Position numbers and translations under genes: made by a program. From Holacanthus passer (lineage: Eukaryota; Chordata; Actinopteri; Pomacanthidae), in the NCBI GenBank assembly GCA_025331565.1, contig JAFREQ010000009.1, forward strand, positions 4,143,501-4,207,500: a stretch of 64,000 nt of DNA. Direction: 5' to 3'. Shown piece after piece: positions 10,950 to 22,149 of the stretch. The notes below the pieces were generated by a model. The model did not search any database. It worked only from the letters and a program-made list of their open reading frames with translations, and was not told where the DNA came from. Position 1 is the stretch's first letter; every line of letters begins with the position of its first letter.

Positions 10950-13566
10950 AAGACATCCTACTTCCTGTTGCGGATGGTACACATCACAATACAGAATGAG
11001 CCTCTTTGTCTTTGCTTACATACTTGCTTGTAGCCTTTTTGTGTGTGAGCCCATTCCTTTTTAATCCCCACCGCTGGATGTACTGGGGGCTCTGCTGCCC
11101 TTGGGGCTGTTCTCAAGGCCTTGGTTGGGGGTTCACAGCTGTTCTATGGAAAATGTACTGAATACGTCACTTAGTTGCTATGTTACAAGGGACCACAGCA
11201 ACAGTAGCCCTTTGAATTTTGATAATGGCCTGCTGAGAGTTTCTGTTTCTGGAAATCAAAAGGAATGGGTGTTGAGATATTTGATTATAGATTAGTTATT
11301 ATCATACATAAATGACATCTTTGTAAGAAGGAAGTACGACTTTATAACAATCATCATACATGTCATTGAAAAGAAAATTGGCCATCTGAACTCTGGTGAA
11401 CCTTGAAATATATTCAATATGCCTCCCTTTTTCTCATTGTTCTCTGTGTCCACTACTATTCTAGATACAATAGCACTGTAGACATTGCCCGAAGAATATG
11501 AATACAGCCCTAGTTTTCAGTTTTGAAAAAAACAACAACTGGGATATAGCCTGTTTGATTTGCATGTGGTCCTTTGAAGTGATGTGCCTTGCGAGTGTCT
11601 TGTGTCAAGGGAACTGAAGCAGTGATTCATGGTATCTGGTGGGCAATGACTGCATCTGTCTGCCTCTACATGAGTGCTTTTGAGGGGATTGTGTGGTTAG
11701 TCCATGCATGTGGATGTGTTTTTGAGTGCAATAGCTGCAAGTGTTCTCAATGCTCAGTTTGTGGTATTAATCATGTCTTTACCAAATTCTACTGTGTTAC
11801 TCATGTCATTTCTAAATTTCTTTGCATTTTTAAGATTTTTGCCTTATAAATTCAGTGTAAATGACACAGGGTTCCAAAATTAGCTCACACCAAGTAAAAA
11901 TTTATTATGGTAAAATGATGGTGATAAATGAGGTCAGCTGCTATTTGCGAGTTGCTAAAATAGGCCTACTTCACTATAAACTTTCATCATTTGTTTGGAT
12001 TTGGGGTTGTGGGGCTTTTATGTAGTATAATATTTGTTGCGCTTTTCAAATGTGTTCAAACCTGTAATTCAGGCGCTTCTCCCATATACACCTTGTTCAC
12101 ACTTGAAGAAAAAGCAAAGCTTGTCAGTGCCTGTTGGAGTGGGACTTAAGTTTGACATGTTGTCATGCAGTGGCAGATGTAGGCTTAAGTTGCCGTTAAC
12201 GGTTGATCACTGTCTAACCATAGCAATAGCATAGCATATGAAAAATGTTCATGCCCATTTCATTTATTAATTTATTTGTGATTTATTGATTATTTACTGT
12301 GCTGTCTGATTGACCTGGCTTTTCAACAAAGCATGTCTGAATGACAGTCAATCAGTTGCAGTGACTGCAGGAATAAATGCTGTGTATGATGAAGAGGTGT
12401 TTCACTGATTATTAGGTATGGTAGGTAAAACATACACTATCTTTATGATTCTAAGTTCTGGATTAGAGCCTGTCTGATAAATCTGAAGGCAGCTATATGG
12501 CTCATATGTAGATTTATAAATTAAGTTCGGAAGTATAGGTTCCAGTATAATTTGACCTATGATCGGGATTTCCCAAATTTTCTTCTGACTGAACATGTAA
12601 AACACGAGATTGAAGACTATTACATAAACCTATCCAGTAAATTAAAGCCTATAACCGAGATGTGGGTCTTTACATTTTTTTAGATGAATCTGTTTTCATG
12701 ATAATTTTTAAAAGGGTTGTTAAGTCTCTATTTTCATTTATTTTATTGCAGTTGCCGGATGAGTGCTAACTCAAAGAGCTGATTGTACCTCTGTTTGTTC
12801 ACCACAGTCAACTGACACACTACCCCCACCCTCCTCTTCCTGAGGTGTCACTGACTGCAGAACCACAGGAACAAGCTTGAGGGAGACTGGATTATTTTCC
12901 ATTTCTTTTCACTTTTGCCCTCTTTTTTAATCTCCTGGAGCATATGCTCTCACACAAAGCTGGTATTCTTTCTCTTAACTATTCATCGTGTCACACTTTT
13001 GCTCACCAGGAGACAGTGGTTGGGCATCTACGGTCTTGTGGGTGCAAATGTATCTCTAAGTATCTCTTTATCTTAACACCCCAAACCACCACTTCCACCA
13101 TGTGCCATGATCGATCTTGCAAAACTTGTAAACAACTATTCATATAAAATTGTGCTAAAATGACGGTGATTCTGCTGCTTTAGCGCAGATCTTTTGTATC
13201 AAACCAAGCTTTTAAGCTGTACCAACAAGTGACTGTGTCTAATACTGAAAAGAAGAAAAGTCTGTGATAGCCCATGTGATGAACGGACCACATTATGTCG
13301 TAGGAGTTTTGTCTATTTTTCTGATTGCTCAGTGTATGTACGTGTTTTTTATAGTACCATAGTGGCATATTTATTGTAGTGATATAACTACTTTTAGACT
13401 TAAAACTTTGTTAGCTAAGGGCACCATCTTGGTTCAAAGGAAAATTAAATTAATCATTTAATTGATCAGTCTCATAAGAATGAATCAAATTCAAAATGAG
13501 GACATTTATTTATAGCTAAGTGTCTACTAACAACTACATAAATGAAGGATTAATAAGGAATATATG
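10950..13566. other. intron-like sequence with a strong lone acceptor
   Basis: Positions 12730-12751 (ttttcatttattttattgcag) are an excellent splice acceptor, but the sequence that follows has early stops in all three frames, so any exon starting at 12752 would be untranslated. No clear donor follows. The rest is AT-rich without supportable genes. Confidence 0.4.
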
Positions 13567-13985
13567 CAACCCCTGTTCCAAAAAAGTTGGGACGCTGTGT
13601 AAAACATAATTAAAAGAGTATGTGATAATTTGCTAATCTTTTTTGGCATATACTCATCAAAATCAGTATAAAGACAATCTATTTAATGTTTTACCTCGCC
13701 AACTTCATTGATTTTAATATCTGCTTATTCTGAATTTTATGTCAGCAACATGTTTCAAACAAGTGACGGGAGCAACAAAAGACTGAATGTTGTGGAATAA
13801 TCCAAAAACATCTGTTTGGATCATTCCACAGGTAAACATTGGTACATTGGTAACAGGTGATAGTATCATGATTGGGTATGAAAGGGTAAACGATTGTCTG
13901 TAAACACAGTTTGTTTGATAATGATTGCATTTTTCTTTTTATTTATGTTTTATGCACCATCCCAACTTTTTGGGAATTGGGGTTG
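13567..13985 (+). mobile_element. CAACCCC-end non-autonomous DNA transposon, 419 bp
   Basis: The left end CAACCCCTGTTCC then AAAAAAGTTGGGA, and the reverse complement of the right end CAACCCCAATTCC then CAAAAAGTTGGGA, match at 23 of 26 bases. TATG precedes and follows the element (13563-13566; 13986-13989), consistent with a target duplication, although a TA duplication with one altered flank is possible. The interior lacks a long frame and contains 'tcatgattgggtatgaaag', shared in the opposite orientation with the copy at 50.6 kb. An internally deleted derivative of a common teleost element; I do not assign the superfamily. Confidence 0.8.
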
Positions 13986-14163
13986 TATGATGAAGAAAAT
14001 AATCAACTGAATACAAGATCTTGAATGGATGACACATTTTAACCCAGTAAATGAAGTACAGTATGTGTTTTGGCCTGACTGCAGACTACCAAGAGGTGCA
14101 GCAGCTTCGCTTCAGGGGCTGAAGGCATGGGTCTCGGCCAAGGACTCACTGGCACAGAGGAGT

Positions 14164-14191
14164 GGGTTGGGGCTTGGGGCTTGGGGTGGGG
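14164..14191 (+). other. G-quadruplex motif
   Basis: Five runs of three or four Gs (14164-14166, 14169-14172, 14176-14179, 14183-14186, 14188-14191) are separated by loops of 2, 3, 3 and 1 bases. This fits the standard G3+N1-7 intramolecular quadruplex rule with one spare run. It lies in a locally GC-rich patch (14080-14230) that also holds an 89-codon open frame without recognisable domain. Confidence 0.75.
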
Positions 14192-14869
14192 TGTTACTGG
14201 AAGAAGGAAGGCTTTCCTTCCTTTTTTTTGGTTTTCCAGCTATAATAATCAAGAGTTATTTTATGGTCTTCACATCTGCTGTTGCTTTGTTATCATGACA
14301 AGACATATAGCTTGTCAGGGGTGGAGAGCCCATGTCCTTGTCTGGCAAGTGTCCAACTTGACATTTTAACAACATTTTAACTATTAGAGGCAAGGAAACC
14401 AGTTACCAGATCCAGAGGGGCCTCAGCAAAGTTTTCGTCAAGCCTGCATCCCTTTAAAATCCACAGAGTGAGGAGGTTAAAGATCGTTGAATGCTGATAG
14501 GTGAATGTCTGGAAGACACCCACCTCCATTGTGGTCATTACAGTATGTATGTGTATACATTAAATTGGGTAGGGCCACCTTCTAAAAGTCAGTGATTCAG
14601 ATTATCGTTTCAGAAACCCCTGATTTGAACCTCATTTGTCAGTTGAATTGTCTGCATCACAGATGATGATCAGTGGCCCTAAAAGTAGGTGTCTTACAGG
14701 TAAAACATGATACTCAGCACACCATGGGTGGGTGTATAGTAGTTTACATATTAGTAGTTTGCACACATTGTAGCTATTGATGAAAAAAAGAAATAATTAT
14801 TTGGGAATTTTTAAACCAAAAAAAATATAGTTAAAAATGAAAAAAGATCTGAATTGAATTGAGTACAGC

Positions 14870-16150
14870 CCTGATTTGGGATTTCCCAGTCAAATTTTAT
14901 TGGCCCCAGTCCCGATCTAAAATGGTCAAAAAAAGGCTTAAATTACTGATGTAATATGAATGAAAGTTTAACTGGGAAAATGCAACTCCTTAAATTGACA
15001 TGAGCTAAAGAGAAAACATGTCACTCTCTTGGTGTTGTGAGAACTACAATAGTGTTCTGTCCTCTCTGATTGGACAGTGGTGATACAGAATGGAGGTCCT
15101 ACCCTCACAAAACAGTCTTTGGCTGAATACAGGCACCACCTGCAGAGAACACACCCAATGACAAACAAGTTTATTTTGGCGTCTTATCAAGTTGCTCACC
15201 AGTGCGGCCAAATTTTTCACATTCACACACTTTACGTTTCACTTGCATATGCAGTAAAATGCTGCACTGCAGAGCTCAGCTGTTGTAAAGAAGAGCATAG
15301 CTTCAACAACAGCAGGCTGAGGTGGACAAAACACAGTAGAGTACAGAAATAAAAGGATTGAATTCTGATCTGCTGTATTTTATCAAAATATGCCTGGATT
15401 GGCACTGATACAGATCCTGAGGACTGGCTTGGGACATCTCTTTCTGTTTATCTTTTCACCGTTTAATTTCAAGTTCAAGTTAAGCAGTCTCAGCTTTCTG
15501 TTTAAAGAAAGCAAAAACAAAAACAAGAGTGTGCCCTTGATCATGTAGCCTGCATGCTAGAGGCAGGTGTTCATTTACGTGAGGTGACTTTTGAGTGTGT
15601 GTATTCCCGTTATCAGCCGCACCTTGTTCCGGTGCAAGTTAAAGTTACTGTCATGGGGCTGGCCTGTGTACTAATGTAAAACAATGACAACGGGATTAAC
15701 TTAATATTGTTATTTACTTAATTTACGTGCTCTCATTTCATTTCATCTGTGTGGGAGTCTTTTCTGCATTTTGCTGTCATTTACGATTGGGCTAGTTTCT
15801 CTCTGCTTTCTGTCTTTTGATGAGGGCGGGGTTTAGCTCCTCCACACACACAGAGCTGAGCAGAGGAGAGACAGGTGAAGCAAAGTTAATGTTACTCCTT
15901 ACGTTACTGTAAATGCATGAAACGCTTTCCAACAAGAGTAATTTATCTATCTTAAATCAAAGATGGGCAGGCAAAGAGCGCTTCCTAAAACAGGGCGTGT
16001 CACTCATCTGTCCGGATTGTGGTGCCGCTACGTTCTCATGAGTCACGTGTGACACCTAGTGGTAAAATTTGGTATTCCCAGTCCAGTTTGGAATTTGGCT
16101 TTATTTTTAAACCAGTTTGAAAGCTTTTACATTGGCCCAGCCCTAATCAG
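14870..16150. repeat. degraded DNA-element sequences
   Basis: Two related end-like stretches face each other: 14870-14935 (cagccctgatttgggatttc, then ccagtcaaa) and 16065-16147 (tggtattcccagtccagttt to 'ggcccagcccta'). The second reads 'tagggctgggcc' on the opposite strand, a typical hAT-type end. At 15385-15440 'ggcactgatacagatcctga' resembles another teleost repeat. These could be the borders of one 1.3-kb element or two separate relics. No transposase frame remains. Confidence 0.35.
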
Positions 16151-16159
16151 AAACAAATG

Positions 16160-19100
16160 AACATAGACCCCTGGTACTCACCTTGCATGAGCCGTCTCTG
16201 AGTGAATTTTAGAGCAGCAAAAGCAGTAGTGCATCAAGGACTCGCTGACGTAAATTCACTTCCATAGTGGTGGCCGCTGTGTACCTAAGTCCTTTGTTTG
16301 TGTATTGTCTCTGCCACTTCACATTGTAGTGCCTGCAGTACCGTCACATCTGCGTGATGTGGAGAGGCTTGTGGAGTGTTTATTTGTTTCAATATCCCAG
16401 CAGGAGTCTGCTTTTTAATAGTGCATGAGCGGCTTCATGTCTCCTACCAAATTAACACTCTAGTGGTGTTTTTGTAATGTCTCTTATTCTACCTCGCTGT
16501 TTGCATTTTCAATTTCACTGTCCTCTTCTAACACCGCTCTTTTCCATTTATCAATTTACCGCCTTTCTTCCCTCTCTCTCTCACTCCCTGTTTCTGTTTC
16601 TGTTTCTGTGGAAGTCATCTCAAACTCGCCCCTTCCATCAGTATGCTGCCCACTTGGGAGCCGGAGTGCATTTGCTAGGATGTGTACGCATATCACTGAT
16701 AAATTGTTTGGCTTGATCTCGGAGAGCACGCCTGCTATTAGAATGGTTTATCTGATTTGGTGGTGGGGGAAGCAAATATGTCATTATTTTTATGTAATTA
16801 AAAAGGATTCCCATGGGCTGGCTTTTCATTTATGCAGTGTTCCCCAAACTCTGTGGCTGTTGGATTGTAATTTGCTGTCTTACTTTTCTTGTTTGGATTA
16901 AACATGCACCCCATGCTTTTTCACAGTAAAGAAACCATCATGATTTCATCATTTTCTTCATTTTTGTCACATGTAAGTGTCTTAATTGGGCTTCATTGTA
17001 TTGAGTATACATGTTGAGGTTTCCTTATCAATTTAACAAATTCATTTGTACCGCTAGTGGAATCTGCTGCTAGCCTGCACTGGCTTGTTTTTAGCCAAAG
17101 TAGCTAGCCAGTGCTTTCTCTTTCTCTAGGACAAATCCTGCAGCTCTGATTCTTTTTGTAATCAGTCGTGGACTTCACTTGAGACAGTGATAAACACCCT
17201 TCCTTTTGACCTACTGTTGCTGCTGGTTGTGGTGGTTGTGTGGCTAGGCTTGTCTACCTGTCTCTGTGAGATGATCTGAGGAAGAAGCATGAGCTCTTCA
17301 TACACTTCTCTACAATCACCACTGCCCAGCCCAAGCACATTTTGTGCTCCGTGTCCTTAGCCTTAGTCACATCAGACTCTGACACCACCTTGCCTTGGTT
17401 CGGATCCATTCTCACTGTGGATAAGTCAGCCCCATCTTACCTCACCAGTTGGGAGAGAAAGTACATGGTTGAGCCTTAGAGCAAAGCCAGAAGTCCCTGG
17501 CTTGTTCCACCCCAGAGCACTGGACTTAACACAGTTATACCTATAGGTCAGTTTAAAACCATAACTACTTGACTACTGTTCTTGAATGTGACTGTTCTTT
17601 ACTGTGTTCTGTTGTTAGTCATTGGAAATGAGGATGTCCTCAATGAGTCTTTGAGATTTTTCTTTAGTCACAACTATTGTATCTAAAACATGATTAAACA
17701 ATTTTGCTTTTAGAATGTGAACACATGCTCCAGTTGTTTTTTTTGTTTACATTCTTTGACAGACAATTGTCCACCGAAGCATTATTTGCAGCACTCACAT
17801 TGACGTGTTATCCTTTTTGGGTCATTTTTGCTGTATTCCCATGACATTAATCAGCTCTCAACTCTCAACTTTTTTGTTTTTGTGTGTGCTCCATGCTCAT
17901 GCTCCAGTTGATAATGGCATTGTGCTAAGTGTCATGTCAAACCCCAAAGACTGTTTTTTGTCTTTGTTAGCTTGACAGTTTCTTTTTTCAGTCTAGTGTC
18001 TGCTTTCCTCTAATCACTCCACTACAGGGTGAAAGGTTAGTTTCCCAGCATTCAGAAGCAGACCTAAAAAATTTACTGCCTTTGCAAACATTCTTCCCCT
18101 AGAAAATACAGAAATTCTTCTAACATGGAGAATTGTTGCATAAAAACTGCACCAATTAATAATGTCTCTATGCATTTCAAATCAGTGTCATTAAAAACTA
18201 TTTGACTGTTATTGAATCTGTCCATGTGCACAACTGATGTGTGGTATTTTGCCATTCCATTTGGAAATCAGATGTTTGTATGTTGATATTGATGAACTGA
18301 ATAGGCTTTGTCAGTTATGGGAGTTTAACGAAACAGAAAACACGCTTCATCCTAGACTGTTCTTAATTTCATGACTACAGGTAAATTTAATGGAATATAT
18401 ATTAAGTTCTAATTAAAATACTGTGACATACATTTTTGCATTGTTAGGTTGTTTGGACAGAAGGCACTAGGGCAAATGTGTTGTATAAGTAGTTTACAGT
18501 TATGAGTCTATTCTGTTTGCAGTAGTTATTAAACATTTAGTACTGTATTTGCAATTTTTTAGCAGTATGTATCTGGTCAGATACAGTTTGTTTACACTTT
18601 GCTAAATCTAGATTTGTACATTTGTCTCTAGGTCAGTTTGGAACTTTTCTAGGGGTGAACTTCATCACACCCTCAAAGCATTACAAAGAAGGGAGGGTCC
18701 AAGCACAGTGCAGCTCGCCCAGTACAGCTCAAACAGTAACTGTTGATGATAAACCGTAATTTGCCAACCAAAAGGCTTCATCGGTTCCATGGACTGGGGC
18801 TTTTTTCAGGTTTCTATGTCTATGTAATTGTTCACAGTCCCTTAAGTCTGTCACCCATTTTGGAAAACTCAGTAATGTTGTATTTTGTACACATCCTCTG
18901 TTTAATGAAGGCTCCTTCAGGGTAACCACAGATTTGAAATGCCTGTCAAATGTTTTGTGTAAGCCTGATGCAATTATTACGATTATTTGAGCTGACCGCA
19001 GTCATTTTGCACAATTGTTTGATTCCACAATCAAGGGAATTTTAAGCCAATGTTAGAAATGTTGGTACAAATAGAATATGAATTAGGTGTGTTTCCATCA

Positions 19101-19550
19101 GCCGGGTTGAGGCAGATAAACAGTCTACCTGAGCATAAGGTTCCAATGTCAGGAAAAAACACACTAAGAAAGAACTTTGCTCTCTAGACCTGACTGCTGT
19201 CGGACAGGTTATTTTGTTTCAGCTCATGTGAGACCATACTTCTCGCTTAATGAGGCAAGATGATGACAGAGAAGTGCCAATTACAGGTCAGTGTGTTTGA
19301 CAGCTCTGGGGAAAGTTATGCTGGAGATCATTTACAGACAGCCCTTTGCTGCTTAATTTCAGTATGTTTGAACCCAATTTAGAATTGTTGTACAGTAAAA
19401 TTGGATCAAAAAGCAGCAAATGCATTTCCTTCGCTTATTTGTTGCATAAACTCCTTAATGGCAAAATGGGAAAAAAAACGACCTGAAGTGAGTAAAAAAA
19501 ACTTTTTAGCAATACTGTGGAAGTTTTTCCTGAATTTTTAATTAGATCAT
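16160..19550. other. intron-like sequence, no confirmed gene
   Basis: Contains a possible conserved block at 16690-16810 (homeobox-like TAATTA words beside unique sequence). A - strand donor-like CTGGTGAG|GTAAGA lies at about 17440, with an open frame behind it (about 17440-17512, including 'WNKPGTSGFALRLNH') but no good acceptor. Otherwise AT-rich and featureless. Confidence 0.4.
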
Positions 19551-19554
19551 TTGC

Positions 19555-19689
19555 ATTAAAATGTCCTCTGCCATTTTCTGTTTTGTCCCATTCTTGCCTG
19601 ATATAGGATTTCAATTGCTTAACAGTTTGGGGTCTCCTTTGCCTTATTTTTTATTTCATGATGAGCCAACTTCTTTGGAATTGGGGTTG
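19555..19689 (+). mobile_element. right end of a CAACCCC-family element
   Basis: Ends 'agccaacttctttggaattg' followed by gggttg (to 19689), the same right end as the 13.57 kb copy. The interior 'gttttgtcccattcttgcct' and 'ggggtctcctttgcctta' recall the transposase-bearing members of this family. The left end is missing or unrecognisable, so it is a truncated relic. Confidence 0.65.
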
Positions 19690-19769
19690 TACTTGTATGA
19701 CAATTAATTGTCAACTAGCCCTAGCTTAGGCTGCCTGATAGAGTGTAAGTGAATAAATGGATTAGTGTG

Positions 19770-20156
19770 TAGGAGATTTTGAATGGAGGGAAGCATTATG
19801 AGTTCTGGTTAGTGGCTGAAAGAACTAGATTGTGGAGACAAGCAGTCCAGTTGAGCTTCTTTTGCAGGATGTCTCTGCTGACCTTTATGGCCATGTTAAC
19901 AAGCTCAGATATCCAGCAGGATCTTGGAGTAGAACCACCATTTCCTTGCATTGAAAGCAGCCAGTAACGGCAGTTTTGGCACTGAATCAGGATGCTTTCT
20001 GGACAGCTTTTTGTCCAGTTATTGTGTGCAGGTCCAAATGGAAGCAATCCCAGAGCATGCTGGAGACACTACATATCTTTTCTGGCCTACGAACCAGAAC
20101 CTGAAGGAATAGCTTGAGGCTGTTGCAACCATGACCAGGTCCTGGATGTGTAGGGG
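19770..20156 (+). mobile_element. LINE 3'-end remnant
   Basis: A degraded copy of the 3' end of a common teleost LINE of the CR1/L2 type: 'aagctcagatatccagcagg' then atcttggagtag, 'atcaggatgctttctggac', 'catgctggagacactacat' and 'gaccaggtcctggatg'. These match in order the well-known '...catcctgatcagg...', '...acgctggagagactatgtc...' and '...gacccggataagcgg...' segments. The element runs straight into a TGGA repeat, as such copies usually do. Matching is from memory; the clade is not certain. Confidence 0.7.
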
Positions 20157-20212
20157 CGGATGGTTGGATGGTTGGATGGATGGATGGATGGATGGATGGA
20201 TGGATGGATGGA
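20157..20212 (+). repeat. (TGGA)n microsatellite
   Basis: About 13 units, starting as TGGTTGGA variants and then perfect TGGA. It is the tail of the LINE 3' end just upstream. Open frames across it on both strands are artefacts of the repeat. Confidence 0.95.
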
Positions 20213-21514
20213 GCAGTCCATTTGTACCCACACCAGTGCTGGCAGCTTCAGAATGCTTATCATTGTCTTCCTTATATTAGGAAGCACAGCAGAAAAAAAA
20301 CAAGGCCCAAAATGGTTTTTGCTTATCTTTGTGCTTTTGTTTACCGTAATTATGCTTTCTAGCAATTATTTGCAGTAGCTTTGCCTACTTGTTTGCTTGT
20401 TTACATAAACATAGAAGAACAGTCTTGTTGGAGCCAATTCAAAATAAAGACAAGTGACAGAGATACATCCTGCTAAACTAGTGGACAAACAGCAAATGCA
20501 TATTCTTAAATATGGGCACAAGGTCCCTAAATGGTTTGATAATTGTGAAAATGATGTGAACCATGTGCTTGTTGTACAGTCAGATTATGTGAATCAAATT
20601 AAGTCACAAAACCCAGGAAAACATGAAGAAAGCCATGGGGCCCTTCAAGGAAATAATAGACAGATATTAAAACTCTATGACCAGGATAATATTTACTGTA
20701 GGGCTACTGTATTAGATTGCATTATATTGTAAGATGTTCCTTGTAGTATTTTCCACCCCCATGTAGATCTGTCATCAAGAATTATTCCTAACAGTCTAAT
20801 TCTTCTGTCTAAGAGGCACTGGCATATTGTCACAAAATGACTCTCCTGCCACACATATAGCAGATTCAATATTCCTTTTTACAACCGATATGAGCTTGTG
20901 CTGATTCATGGGGTACTAAAGCATCTGAATCAAATAAAGTCAGTGACGTAGTTCTGACTCATAGAGCATATCCGAATCAAATTAAACCACTGAAATCGTT
21001 TTCATCACATTAACACCGTTGCTCATAACAGATTTAATCATCGCCTATGTCTCAATTTACAAATCATTACCTGCCTAGCAGCTCACAAGTGGCAGGCATC
21101 TAACTGCCACTAAGCTTGTCATTTGATTTGACACAAATGAATTTTAAATGAGCCTTTTTCAGCCTCCCAGTTTCTAAAAAGTGTTACTATTCCAAACATT
21201 AGTCAAGTAAACAACAGGAAAAAGGGAAATAACATCGCTGTAATGCCATTAATGCAACAGGGGGTCCTAAACAAACTTTGTTTTGCTAGTGGGCATTAAA
21301 AGCCAAAAAGTTAAAAAGCAGTGGAGAAAGTGTTTTCAGTGGGGGTAAAAATAAATAATTTGCGTGACGCTTTGCCTTCATAGTGTTTATGTCATTGTCA
21401 CATTAAACACTGATACATGTAATTTCATGGAAATTGGGCTTTTGTTAAAATTAGACTTCATTAGTCTTTTGGCAACCGTCCAGGTATCAAACTGCCTGAA
21501 TGAAATACAGTTTT

Positions 21515-21536
21515 TCTTCTCTCTCTCTCTGTCTTT

Positions 21537-21567
<31 letters not shown>

Positions 21568-21579
21568 TTCTCTCACACA
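21515..21579 (+). repeat. (TC)n microsatellite
   Basis: Impure TC dinucleotide repeat broken by TGTC units, running into a short CA stretch. Confidence 0.9.
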
Positions 21580-22113
21580 CATGTGCACACATGTTTGTCT
21601 TTCTATACTTGTGAAGACCCTCATTGACAACTTATTTTTTGTGCTGTACATATAATCCCATAGATTCTTGTCATAATATTAATACAGGTGATTTTCCCAA
21701 CTAAACAAATCTTGAGTGCCAAAAAAAAAAAAAGATTGGTTTAGCTGAATTCTCCTGTGCCTCCCTAACCAGGACAAGATAGGCAAGACTCTGAGGTCTA
21801 TTACGTGTGCTGACCCCTTGGACTGTGGTAACAGCTGCGTGCCACAAATAAAAAGCTCAACACTGGCTGACATAGCTACTGTAGCGTTAGCATTAGCAAG
21901 CCTGATAAACCACAGCGGAAAAACAACATTGTCCATGAACATCACAGTACATGACTCTTGTAGTAGAGCTGCTTACCCAGCTACCCTGCCCAGTGCCTTA
22001 AATCCAAGTCTTAACCTTCAAACATTCTTTTGAAAATGTCCTCACAATGCAGAATTGTCCTGTCTCAGATGGTTCAGAAATGAAACCGGTTCTCTCAAAG
22101 ATAGCAATGTGAG

Positions 22114-22116
<3 letters not shown>

Positions 22117-22148
<32 letters not shown>
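22117..22148 (+). repeat. (AC)n microsatellite
   Basis: Sixteen uninterrupted AC dinucleotides. Confidence 0.95.

Positions 22149-22149
<1 letters not shown>

Noticed and set aside
20019..20378. Frames across the TGGA repeat (HPSIHPSI, GWMDGWMD)
   Set aside because: Direct translation of a microsatellite at the end of a LINE.
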